Assembly: GCA_936432065.2 (NCBI GenBank)
Contig: OW386293.2
Coordinates: 42,193,923 to 42,257,922 of the forward strand
Length of the DNA stretch: 64,000 nucleotides
Direction of reading: 5' to 3'
DNA from: Rutpela maculata
Lineage: Eukaryota > Arthropoda > Insecta > Coleoptera > Cerambycidae
Both the position numbers and the translations under genes were made by a program. Numbering within the stretch: position 1 is the first letter of the stretch; each line of letters begins with the position of its first letter. Positions 41,391-51,912 of this stretch are shown one piece after another. The notes beneath the pieces are model-generated. The model searched no databases. It was not told the DNA's origin and saw nothing but the letters and a program-made list of their open reading frames with translations.

Positions 41391-42190
41391 CCCATGTAAA
41401 ACGCGGGATTTGACGCTCGGAATGCCCCCCTCATCGGGATCACTTGTATTTTATGTTTTTTGGATCGCTGATCACGAAAATTGGTATTCCGTGGCTCTAA
41501 AAATAGTGCGTCTAAAAATGCCAAAACCATTCCTTTTGGTTTTTTTCGAGGTAATGTGAATAATACTGTAAAATAATGCTATCAATGTATGAAGTGTTTA
41601 TTTATCAACAATATTCTACCTTCTCTTTCAATTCCCTGCAAGCTTGGGGGTAGTTTCCACCCCCAAAGCGGTGAAACAATTTTTTAGTATTTTTTTCAAC
41701 GGAAGTTTATCAAAAATTACAAGCAAACTAAAAAGTGTATATCTCTACCTATTTTCTAAGTATTAGTTCAATTTAAACGCGATATATGTGGTAGTTTTCA
41801 CCCCTGAGGGGTTGGAAAAAAATTTTCTTCATTGTACAATCCCCATTCACCTAAACTCAAATCCAAAAGTGAAAGAAAAAAAATCCTTCATTTTTCCATT
41901 TTGCCTCAATTTAGGGGTAGCTTTACCCCGTCCGGTTAACTCATAAAACTTGTCCTTATTTTAGATGGACATACTGAACTAGCAAAATATCATTACAATA
42001 ATTATCACATTCCTAGCATTATTTTACAGTATTATTCACATTACCGCGAAAAAGGAATTTTTAGGGGTGACGCACTATTTTTAGAGCCGCGGGACTCCGA
42101 TTTTCGTGATCAGCGACCCAAAGAACATAAAACAGTCCCGATGAGGGGGGCATTCCGAGCGTCAAACCCCGCGTTTTACATGGACCACAG
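41391..42190. repeat. Foldback element, about 190-bp arms
   Basis: CCATGTAAAACGCGGGATTT and GACGCTCGGAATGCCCCCCT at the left are inverted at 42125-42185. AATGTGAATAATACTGTAAA at about 41553 is inverted near 42020. The interior holds CCACCCCCAAAGCGGTGAAA-type sequence. No coding capacity. Confidence 0.75.
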
Positions 42191-42282
42191 ATGCAGTGCG
42201 CGAATCTACATAAATCTTGCGTTTTTTCTAGGGTTCCGGCACTTCTACATATGGGGACTTTTAAAATATTATTAAGTACATA

Positions 42283-42646
42283 TGTTAGATCACGGTTCAC
42301 ATGAATGACTTTCTAAAAAAGGTTTATTTATTTAATGGAGCCAACGTTGGCTCTTGGAGAAGGAATTAGAATAATAAACTAGAAGTGTTGCATTCTAACT
42401 GAGTTTAATAACTGACTTTACAAAGCATGTCTAGTCGTATTTATAACATACAGAACCTGAGTAAGCAAAATATAGAACAAAGGAAATGCAATTCGACAGT
42501 CAGCATAAAATGTGAGAAACAAGGGTGAAATATAATATCTCTAAGATAAGCGATTAATAAGAGAAGTCGTTATCATGTAATATGATATACATGTGGAGGT
42601 TTGTTATGACTAAGTCTTTATAATAAGCGTATAATTTTATATAACA
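42283..42646 (-). repeat. 3' LTR of the outer element
   Basis: 364 bp, starting TGTTAGATCACGG and ending ATATAACA on the plus strand. The partner copy is at 59082-59445. Confidence 0.97.
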
Positions 42647-42657
42647 ACTTCCCCCTT
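42647..42657 (-). other. Polypurine tract of the outer element
   Basis: On the minus strand AAGGGGGAAGT immediately precedes the 3' LTR. This is the expected primer site for plus-strand DNA synthesis. Confidence 0.85.
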
Positions 42658-42893
42658 AATAAAAAAGTTGATGTTGCAGCAACTTTTGAAAATTGTTAGA
42701 AACGTTAAATGAATATAATGCAAAATAAATTGAAACAATGTTGAATGAATACAAAGCAAAATAATAAAATACATAAAGTTAAAATTGGTAAATGATAATA
42801 GTATTAAGTGAGTAATACATTACATAAATGTAATAAGAATAAAATACAATGGTCTAAATTAACAGACAAGGGTAAAACTCCACATATGAAAGT

Positions 42894-44710
42894 CTATGTT
42901 AACTCGATGTCCTCTTCTTCTTGAGGTTTAATACTGGGTCGCTTTCTTGGAGGGATAAGTCTAGGAAATTTGGTGAATACTCTGCTTCGCTCTGAAGGAG
43001 GTGAAGGAGGGTTGTCCGTTGAGGGTTGGATTCGCAATGCTCTACATCTTCTTCTTCTGCATTTATAAGTTATGTAAAGTACAACTAACAGGATGATGAG
43101 AGTGATTATGAAATACGTGAACCAAGATACGTGTTTGGTCACAAAAGGCTCGTTTATGAGGTCATCCAGGTCTTTGGAATATTGGTCCAATTTGGTTTTT
43201 GCAATATCTAGATCTTCTACGTCGAGATTGTTTAATTTGAGCGGTTTTAATTTTGGAATTTCGATTTTGTCGGGCATGTGATTACAGCATTCAAAAGGAA
43301 TTGGGATAGGATGTGAATTTTCCTTAATTTCGGAGAAGTCTTTGGCACTGGCTTGTATTCGAGTAATGCCTGCGTAGGCGTAACATCCTGGTTGTAGTTT
43401 GATGATGGAATTTTTGTTGATTAGCTCTGTCGTGGATTCTCTCTTTGACAGTTGATGGTGATGTGAAGTGGTTCGGAATTAATCACTAGCCATGTGTTGT
43501 CTTCAAGTTCTTGGACGTTGTATCCCTGACTAATGATGAAGGAAGTTTGACAGTTCTCTGGAAGTTTCGGCAACGGTTTTAGTATTCTGGCTTCACATAT
43601 GGCATTTTGGTCGATAGGATAGGCAAACAGGTTCGAACATAGTTTGGTTCCAAAATAAAGAGGTTTGCATTCTTTCAAATTTTGTATAGGTATGTACATT
43701 AAAGAATCATCGTCTCTCGCGATTTACTTTTGTGAAATAGATAAAATGTGATGCAGGCCAGTTCTGTTATCAAGTATGGGGATAGGATATAGGCGATAGG
43801 TGTTATAATTTTGGGGTTCAACAAGTGGTATTGTTAAAACAAATACTAAGTTAGAATCCATTTGAAACGCTTGTAATTCAATAATATCTAAATACTTAGC
43901 AACTGCCGATAATTTAATAGGGAGAGGCAAATTGTTCCTTCGTAAGCTCTGTGAAATTTCTTGTAATGCTGTTACCAAATGATTAGGGGTTATGATTGAA
44001 GTGTGAATAATTCCTAATCTGGCAAATGTTATTGAATTCAAAATGTCGTTCAAATTATCTTCGATATACAAATAGCTTGCCATTTGTTGTTCGGAAATGT
44101 ATATGAATTTTAGTTTTATGTGAGCAGCCTCGATAGCTTGAGTCATGGTTTGAATTGTGTGTTCGATTTCTTCGAGATCTTTGTTAAACGTTTCCTCGTC
44201 AATTTGTAATTTTTGTATAGTCGAGTTGAAGTTTTTAATAACAGAAGTTGTAACTGAAATTTGATTTTTGATTAAGTTTTCCAATTGATGTTCGTCGTTA
44301 TTTAGTTTATTTATACAATTAGTATAGTACTGGCCATCTTCAGCATCTAAGTTTCCAGTTATAGATTTGAATATTGTACCGATACCGTTAAGTATTCCTC
44401 GTTTATATCTTTTTGTGTCTGAAAAGATTTCGTCAAATTTTGTTTTTATAGAGTTGGATATTTGTGTCAAAAGGTTAAAGTCTGTTTTAATTTCACTCGT
44501 AAAAATAATTGAGTGTACAAGATTCTGTCTAAGATATTTTGATTTTTGTCAAAAGCTATTTTGAGGGATGAAATGTTTTTATGCACTAGCAGAGTCCATT
44601 TGTCATTTGTCACCACGATGTCCGTGTCTTGGTGGTAGTATACACCAACAGTGTTATTGATCGGGGTAATTTTGTATTGACAGAGTGCTGATCCGAACAG
44701 CAGGAGAAAC
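42894..44710 (-). pseudogene. env: env of the outer element, three lesions
   Basis: A splice-acceptor-like TTTATTTTCAG ends at 44711, only 11 nt after the pol stop. Hydrophobic signal-peptide-like codons follow directly, so the start codon would come from an upstream exon, as in other insect env-bearing elements. The surface region changes frame near 44545. 44470-43727 carries an R-Y-K-R furin-type site at the usual place, followed by a Gly-rich hydrophobic segment and a predicted coiled coil. An in-frame stop lies at 43724-43726, and a frame change near 43438. The last 127 codons (43277-42894) have one membrane helix (about residues 50-70) and a basic cytoplasmic tail. The original role was membrane fusion for particle entry. 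No working reading frame remains. Confidence 0.85.
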
Positions 44711-44722
44711 CTGAAAATAAAT

Positions 44723-46715
44723 TTAATTTTCAGTATATGGTTTCATTCTATCAAAATTTACTTTAGTTTCTTGTTTTGTTTCGAGATTTAATAGGGTAGC
44801 AGAATTTTGGAAAATTTCTTTTATTTTAAAAGGACCGTTAAATTTGTTTTGTAGTTTGTTCTTAATTTGTGATCCTTTTACATAAACTAAGTCACCTATT
44901 CTGTACTCGGGGCGTTTTTGGGGAACATTTCTGTCGAAACGAACTTTTGCTTTCTCTTTTTGAGATTGTGTTCGACTACGGGCTATTTTATAGTAGTGGG
45001 ATATTCTGTTGTTTAAATCTCTAACGTATTTGGCTATTAACTCTTTTTGGTTATATAAAGTTTCAGGTGGTCTGTTAGACGTATGACCAAAGATAAGTTC
45101 ATATGGGGTGAAACCGTGTGTTTTATTTACCGAATTGTTATAGCATATTACTGCATATGGTAAAATCGTGAACGGATGTTCGTTCGGGTTTTCAGTTTTA
45201 TGAATTCTTATCATTTCAGCTAAAGTAGCATGAAATCTTTCTATGGATCCGTTCGATTGGGGATGTCCTACGCTTGAATAAGTTAATTTTATGTCGTAGA
45301 GGATGCAAAGATCTTTAAGCAAACGGTTATCAAATTCGCCACCGTAATCGCAATGGATTCTTAGCGGGGTACCGTAATGTTGAAAGTATAACAACAAGGT
45401 ATTTACGACGGATTTTGCGGATTTGTCCGGGACTGCATAGGCTTGTGTAAATTTAGTTAACTCGTCGCGAATAGTTAAAGCGTAATTTCGAGTTGGGAAT
45501 TCAAATAAATCGATATTAATTCTTTCGAATGGTGTTCTTGGGGTTTCTGTGACTACTAGAGGGATATTAAGGTTTTTTCGGCATACCTTAGTTTTTTGGC
45601 AAGTTTCGCAATTTTTTATAAAATTTTCGACGTCTTTAGTTAGACCTTGCCAAGTGTATTTTTCTCTAATTATTCGAATCGTTTCATTTATTCCGCGGTG
45701 TAGATTATTTTTACCAAAATGATTTTGCTCCAATATAATTGGAATTTCATCTTCGTCAGCAGTTCTGACGATATCTTGACAAATTACTACTTTTATGTCT
45801 TTTTCTGCAAAAATGAATGATAGAATTTCGAGTATGGGGAGGTCTAGGTTATTTTCGACAAAGTATGTCTTAGAAAGGTCTAAAACATCTTGATTTTTAA
45901 ATAATACCAAACACAGATGTTCAATTACAGATTCGATATCAAAAGGTAGAGGGATGATAAAATATCTCCTATGTCTGACTGTTTTGCTCGATACAATATT
46001 GATTTTATTGTTATGAAATTCGGGGTTTTCCTCGAATATGTCCTCGATAATTTTCTGATGTAGATCTTGTAAGTTGTTTTGTTGTAAAAAGGTTATAATA
46101 TCTTTATGTTCTCGATACAAAAGTTGTTTGTTCGAGGCTTTGATTTTCGAATAATCAATTAAAGATGTTGTTTTATATAGGTTGGTGGAAGTTTCAAATT
46201 CTCGCGAAATTTGTTCGTTAGTGACTGCGTTGTTATCGTCTGGGTTTTCGTCGTCGTCTGACTCGTCGTCTGACTCTTCGTCATTCGCGGCTAGAACCTT
46301 TGAATAGAATTTGGAACATTCGGAAAAATGATTAATTTTGATTCTGGAAAGTGCGTCCGCGTTCTTATTGATTTTGCCAGGTTTATAAATTATTTCGTAG
46401 TCGTACTCTTCTAATTTGAGTCGCCAACAGGCAAGTCTACTTCCTGGATCTTTTATAGAGAATAGCCAGGTGAGTGGTCTGTGGTCGGTTACAAGCTTAA
46501 ACTTTCTACCGTACAGATATGGTCTAAAGTGCTTTACACTCCATACTATCGATAAAAGCTCGCGTTCAATCGTTGAATACTTAGTTTCTGCACTGCACAA
46601 GGTTCTAGAGGCATAGGCAATGGGTAAATCTTTGCCAATGGGCCCCTGGCTCAGCACTGAGCCGACGGCAAATGCGCTCGCATCGGTGGTTAGAACGAAA
46701 GGTTCATCAAAGTTA
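44723..46715 (-). pseudogene. pol: Outer element pol, 3' part: RNase H and integrase
   Basis: Open without interruption from the nested insertion site at 46715 to the stop at 44723. It begins inside RNase H. Counting from the Met at 46657: TDHRPLTWL at about 57, integrase zinc-binding H313, H320, C350 and C353, and the catalytic triad D383, D437 and E473. The GPF motif follows near the C-terminus. An acidic linker (ESDDESDDDE) separates RNase H from integrase. The upstream half is at 55572-58538. Conceptually removing the nested element with one GTTA copy keeps this frame continuous. The protein would have catalysed RNA degradation and genomic insertion of the element. Confidence 0.95.
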
Positions 46716-48078
46716 TGTGACGTATACTTTCCGGTGAGGCCGGAAAGTGGTCACTTTTGGCACCTTAGCAACGGTTCGGTTACTCGGGCGCCACCTTTAC
46801 AATTTTTTACGTGGGGCAAAGGTCCCACACTAGCCTCTTAACACAGCCTGTTACAGTAGGGCTGGGATAGCTACAGTGGAGAAAACAGTAACTTCCAGTG
46901 GGTCAATTTGGGAAAATTGGACTGTTACACAAACAGCAGTAAAACACAGAATTCGGTAAAACAGAATATCTATTTATTTCCTATAAGTTACAGTGATAAC
47001 GAAACTATTTACAGCTTAACTAGTTTAATATATACAGTACATTTATAACGCACAAAAGAGCAAACCCAGGCTGTGACGTGCTGATGATTACGGTAAGTGC
47101 TACCATGCGATACGGTGACGTTACTAAGGTAAGCAGGAGTGAAGCAGCGGTATGACGGAAAAAATGGCGGTGACGTACAGTTTGACAGCAGGCAGGGATA
47201 GGCAGCGGTATGACGATAAAAATGGCGGTGACTATTACAGAAGATTCTCGGTTAGACTGGGGGACTCTATATTTGCTGCGTGCAGTAATGACGTAGTCGC
47301 GGTAGGAGCAATCTTTAAGGATCGGTACTTGCACAGTTGGCGGGGCTCCTGCTTACTGCTGGACGCGTCTAGAGTCGTGGAGCGGCCGACCACGACTGTT
47401 TGATATCACGAGTTTTAATAAAGACTTTCCTCTTTCCACAAGCCGGTAGAGGGGGAAAATGTGCAGACACGGTGCGTAGCGGTAAATGAATACTTGTATT
47501 ATTTTCAGGTGAAACGGTTAAATGAAAAATATTTTACAAGTCAGAAATCGCGGACTTTACCATTATTTTCTGTCTCCCGGTCTTAGAAAAATTTCACTTA
47601 CTTACTTTACTCACTTTACTTACTTATTTCCGAAGCTGGCTGCAGTGGGCACGTCTGGTCGCTGTTGGAGCTCGTGAGGAACTGAACTGTCTGCTCTCAG
47701 TGAATCGGGTATCTAGTCCACTATCCCCTCTATTCGCGGTAATGACGGGGGAACGGTGAGCGTGGATATTGATTGCCGTAGGCGCAACTTAGTACAGTGT
47801 CGCGGAAATATAATTGTAACTTACGTCTGCTGGCGGTTTCCCTGGAGAAGGCACTTCTGCTTGCTGTTGTTCACTGGTAGCAACTGAATGCTTTCTGCGG
47901 AGATCACGGTTTAGCATGCATTTTCAGTTTCGGTTGGGCCTGGTGGGGCCTATTAGTTTATGCGGTGATATAATTATTCTTCACAGCCTGGTAACTTTTA
48001 TTAAATAATCTAACAGAAACATATTTATTTATGGTAAATATAAATGGTTTATTGGGGTTTAAAATATGCTTCATTACA
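46716..48078 (-). repeat. 3' LTR of the nested element
   Basis: 1363 bp, plus-strand start TGTGACGTATACTTTCCGGT, end TTCATTACA. It differs from 54209-55571 at about 47703-47704 (AA against CC) and near 47760 (A against C). Confidence 0.97.
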
Positions 48079-48087
48079 CCCCCCTCT
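48079..48087 (-). other. Polypurine tract of the nested element
   Basis: AGAGGGGGG on the minus strand abuts the 3' LTR. Confidence 0.85.
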
Positions 48088-48498
48088 TACTTCATAAAAA
48101 AAAAATAATGTAATTATTTTTTTTCTTTCTTGCTTTGGTACTGGAAAAAGATTAAAAGAAAATTTACTCAAGTTCCCTAACTGATTTTAAGGCGCGTACC
48201 CCACACCGGTTGCATAAACTTTATTTGGGGGCACATACACCTTTTACAACTGAAAATCAAAACTAAATTTTTCAAAAATAACAATGCTAATAATAAAAAA
48301 AAAATAGTAACCAAAACATTTCTGAGGTCCTCTTGCTACGTCTGGATACCATACTAGATCCTGGTAGGGAGGGTCCTCCTAAAAGAAATACCTAAAATAA
48401 TGAAAAATTAAACGGTTACTTCTGGTCTTTGATGCTGGATTTCTTCTTCGATTCTTGCGGCGATCAGGTCCCTATGGGAGTAGGTTACGCTGAACTTC
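48088..48498. other. 3' untranslated region of the nested element
   Basis: About 410 bp between the pol stop and the polypurine tract, A/T-rich, with no open frame and no env-like sequence. Confidence 0.6.
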
Positions 48499-51400
48499 TT
48501 AGCGTTGTCTCAATCTGGCAGATCGACGGGTAACGTACTCGGGCGGGACGGGCGGTCGATTTTCTTCGTCAGGAAACGAGGTTGGTGGTCTCCTGGAAGA
48601 TTTCTTGTTGGCGGTCTGTTCTGTCCTTGGCGGCTCGTTGACAGCTACATGTGGTTTCAAGTCCTTAATATGGATACGGGTCAGTTTCTTTCCAGTATCC
48701 GACTTCAGATTGTAAACCACGGGTGATACGACTTGGGTCACGGTATACGGTCCAGAATATTTCGGAGCTAACTTAGACGCAAAACCTTTAATAGCCGAGG
48801 AGAGGGGATGTTCTCGTTTCATAACCCGGTTGCCTACGTGATACTGGATATCTCGGCGTCGTAGGTTATAGTATTTGCTCTGGGAGGTATATGCTTGGGC
48901 AAGCTTTATCCTAACCAGTTCGAACACTTCTTGTAGCTTCTTTAGGCGGTCGGTATGAACGGTTGGGATCTGATTATCCTCATCTTCGTTGGGTTCGGTA
49001 GCTTCGTTGGTTTCGGCTTGGTATACGGTGGCTGGTAGCGAAAGTTCTCTTCCAAAGTTCAGAAATGCGGGTGAAAATCCGGTTGATTCATGTTTGGCAC
49101 TGTTGATAGCTAGCTGAAAGCTATTCAAATGTTGGTCCCATTTCCGATGATCGTGTTCGCAGTATTGTGCTATCATAGTCTTGATAGTGCGATTGGTTCG
49201 TTCAACTGGATTTGCCTGTGGTGTGTACGGTGGTGTGAAACGGTGCTGGATACCAAATTCGTCCAATAATGACTGGAACATACGGCTGTCGTACTGGGTA
49301 CCATTATCCGTGATTACGGTACGCGGACATCCGAAACGGGTGATGACTTCATCATAGAGAGCTTGGCTGACATTGCGGGCGGTGGCACTTCGTAGTGGAC
49401 GGCACTGGATCCATTTCGTAAAACGGTCTTGAAACACTACTAGGTAGCTGTTCCCTTTACTAGATCTAGGTAGCGGTCCTACTAGGTCGGTGCTAACAGT
49501 TTCCCAGGGTTGGCGGCCGATGGACGGTTGCATGGCTCCTGGTGTTTGCTGCTGGGAGATCTTGTAACGTTGGCACTGCATACAGCTACGTACATATCTG
49601 GCGATGTCGCGGAACATCCCTGGCCAGTAGTACTTTTGTGTGATCCGGGCTGTAGTCTTGGCAATTCCCATGTGTCCAGCGGACGGAGCATCGTGGTTTT
49701 CTTGCAAAACTGTGGTCCGGAGTGGCGTTGGTACGCATAACTTCCACGGGTCGTATTGGTCGGGTTCGGTTAAGTCACTGGAATCCCAGAAGTGGCGGTA
49801 CAGCCGGTCATTACGTACACAGTAATCCGGATTAGCTTCTGGGTTCTTTTCAACTTCCGACTTCTTCCGTCTGTACCAAGAACAGTTTGGTGCCTCATTC
49901 ACAGCACATAATTCTTCGGTACCCGTGGCGGGAGAAGGTCCTTCCAATGGTTGACGTGACAGTGCATCAGCTACACGGTTTAAGCTTCCCTTACGGTACT
50001 TAATCTCAAAGTCATACTGTTGCAAAAATATGCTCCAGCGAGCTAGGCGGCCAGTCGGACTTTTGATAGAGTGTAACCAGCGGAGGGACTGGTGATCGGT
50101 CAAGACGGTGAAGTGGTACCCTTCGAGGTACGGTCTCATCTTCTCTATTCCCCACACGATAGCCAAACATTCCCTTTCCGTTACGGAGTAGTTCTTCTCG
50201 GCGGGAGTTAAGGTTCGGCTGGCGTAGGCAATAACTCGGTCATGTCCCTCAATTTCCTGTGTTAAGGCTATCCCTAAACCTTGGTCTGAGGCGTCGGTTT
50301 GTAGGGTGAACGGCTTCTTGAAGTCGGGACAGGTCAAAACTGGAGCCTTAGTCAGACACTTCTTCAGTTGACCAAAAGCTTCTTCCTGTTCGGTGTCCCA
50401 TTTGAAGCGATGGTTCTTTTTCAAGAGTCGGGTTAACGGAGTCACAATTTGGGAAAATGCTGGTACGAATCGTCTGTACCAGGAGGCAACACCAAGAAAC
50501 CGACGGACGTCTCGTACGTTTCGAGGCGTGGGAAATTTCTCGATGGCCTCCACTTTCTCTGGATCGGTGTTGATGCCTTCTGCGGTAACCACATGTCCTA
50601 GGTATCGTAGCGACTTTCTACAGAACTGACATTTCTCGGGGTTCAGCTGTAGATTGGCCATTCTCAGTCGGCGGAATACTTCATGTAGGTTCTTCAGGTG
50701 ATCTTCAAAAGTTTCACCCAGGACTATAATGTCATCCAAATAGGCGAAAGCATATGGTTCCATATCAGGTCCAATGATTCGGTCCAAGAGCCGTTGAAAA
50801 GTAGCAGGTGCGGAATGAAGTCCAAACGGCATAACTCGGAAATGGAACAGTCCTCGTCCTGGTACGGTGAAAGCTGTGATAGGCTTGCTTTCGGCAGAGA
50901 GTGGTATTTGCCAGTATCCTTGTTTTAGATCTATACTAGAAATGTAACGAGCTTTTCGGAGTTTGTCCAGTATTGCATTGATGTACGGTAGTGGATAGGC
51001 ATCTTTTTCCGTGACCTCGTTTACTTTCCGAAAATCTATGCAGAAACGGGGCTTTCCATCCTTTTTGCGGACTATGACCACAGGTGAACTCCATGGACTG
51101 TTGGACGGTTCGATAATTCCATTAGCTAACATTTCGTCGACTTCGGTGTTAATAATTTCCTGCATCCTAGGGTTTTGTGGCCGGTACCTCTGTTTGATCG
51201 GTTCCGGTCGCGACAGGCGGATGTGATGTTGGGCTAACTTGGTGGTTCCGGTTATATCCTGAAAGCTTGGCAGTTCCATATCCAAAAATTCTTGAAGGCG
51301 GGTTTCTTCAACCTGGGACAGAGTCAGGGCGATTCCAGTCAGCGGAGCAGTTGGCAGCGGCAGTGAGACAGGGCGGTGATCCAGGTAGACGGTGGCGGTA

Positions 51401-51912
51401 GTTAGATCCAGTGTAAATTCCCTTGTACTCAGGATGTCCATGCCTAGTACAATGTCGGATGTCAGATTCGGGAGGTAGAGTAGTCTTTCGGAAAACGAAC
51501 TTTCCTCTACCATGAAGTCGAGATCATAGGCACTGGTGACGTTTACAAGGTTTCCATCGGCTAGCTGGGTGGAAGGGGTAGATATTGCTACCGAAGGTAT
51601 TCCTCGTTGCTTGCAGAGTTCCATTACTTGGTTTCCCACGTAGGAACGGACGGCACCGGTGTCTATTAGGGCGGAGAACGTTCTCTCATACATGGTTACT
51701 GGTATGTGCGGTCTGTTATCCTTGTAGTCGGTATCTTGCGAGGCGGAGGTAGGAGGGAACCGTACTGGCCTCGTTACGGTGCGGTTCCGGTTTAGTTTTC
51801 CGTCCTTTGGCACTGACAATCCCGTGTCATGATACCTGGTCGGCCACAGCGTGAGCAGAACAGTTTTGGCGGAAACCGACATTGATTGCGGAAATGTCCA
51901 GATCTGCCACAT
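48499..51912 (-). CDS. pol: Pol polyprotein of the nested Ty3/gypsy element
   Basis: 1137 codons, uninterrupted, in the -1 frame relative to gag and overlapping it by 121 nt. Domains: aspartic protease (DTG at 84-86, then ILGMD-like VLGMD near 155), reverse transcriptase with YLDD at 391-394, and RNase H (TDAS at 539-542, TDHQSLRWL at about 605). Integrase follows with zinc-binding H740, H747, C778 and C781, and catalytic D809, D869 and E904. A GPY motif lies at about 1054, and the basic tail has no chromodomain that I can see. Full length and free of stops, it looks capable of encoding an active polyprotein. The ATG at 51912 is probably not used, since expression should come from frameshifting out of gag. 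Similarity to insect gypsy lineages is clear; the exact clade is not. Confidence 0.96.
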   Translation of the reverse strand: MWQIWTFPQSMSVSAKTVLLTLWPTRYHDTGLSVPKDGKLNRNRTVTRPVRFPPTSASQDTDYKDNRPHIPVTMYERTFSALIDTGAVRSYVGNQVMELCKQRGIPSVAISTPSTQLADGNLVNVTSAYDLDFMVEESSFSERLLYLPNLTSDIVLGMDILSTREFTLDLTTATVYLDHRPVSLPLPTAPLTGIALTLSQVEETRLQEFLDMELPSFQDITGTTKLAQHHIRLSRPEPIKQRYRPQNPRMQEIINTEVDEMLANGIIEPSNSPWSSPVVIVRKKDGKPRFCIDFRKVNEVTEKDAYPLPYINAILDKLRKARYISSIDLKQGYWQIPLSAESKPITAFTVPGRGLFHFRVMPFGLHSAPATFQRLLDRIIGPDMEPYAFAYLDDIIVLGETFEDHLKNLHEVFRRLRMANLQLNPEKCQFCRKSLRYLGHVVTAEGINTDPEKVEAIEKFPTPRNVRDVRRFLGVASWYRRFVPAFSQIVTPLTRLLKKNHRFKWDTEQEEAFGQLKKCLTKAPVLTCPDFKKPFTLQTDASDQGLGIALTQEIEGHDRVIAYASRTLTPAEKNYSVTERECLAIVWGIEKMRPYLEGYHFTVLTDHQSLRWLHSIKSPTGRLARWSIFLQQYDFEIKYRKGSLNRVADALSRQPLEGPSPATGTEELCAVNEAPNCSWYRRKKSEVEKNPEANPDYCVRNDRLYRHFWDSSDLTEPDQYDPWKLCVPTPLRTTVLQENHDAPSAGHMGIAKTTARITQKYYWPGMFRDIARYVRSCMQCQRYKISQQQTPGAMQPSIGRQPWETVSTDLVGPLPRSSKGNSYLVVFQDRFTKWIQCRPLRSATARNVSQALYDEVITRFGCPRTVITDNGTQYDSRMFQSLLDEFGIQHRFTPPYTPQANPVERTNRTIKTMIAQYCEHDHRKWDQHLNSFQLAINSAKHESTGFSPAFLNFGRELSLPATVYQAETNEATEPNEDEDNQIPTVHTDRLKKLQEVFELVRIKLAQAYTSQSKYYNLRRRDIQYHVGNRVMKREHPLSSAIKGFASKLAPKYSGPYTVTQVVSPVVYNLKSDTGKKLTRIHIKDLKPHVAVNEPPRTEQTANKKSSRRPPTSFPDEENRPPVPPEYVTRRSARLRQR

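Noticed and set aside
47020..47403. Open frames repeated at 54513-54896
   Set aside because: They lie inside the two LTR copies, so duplication reflects the LTR and not a gene pair.
49482..49740. Additional open frames overlapping pol on both strands
   Set aside because: Shadow frames within a well-supported polyprotein.
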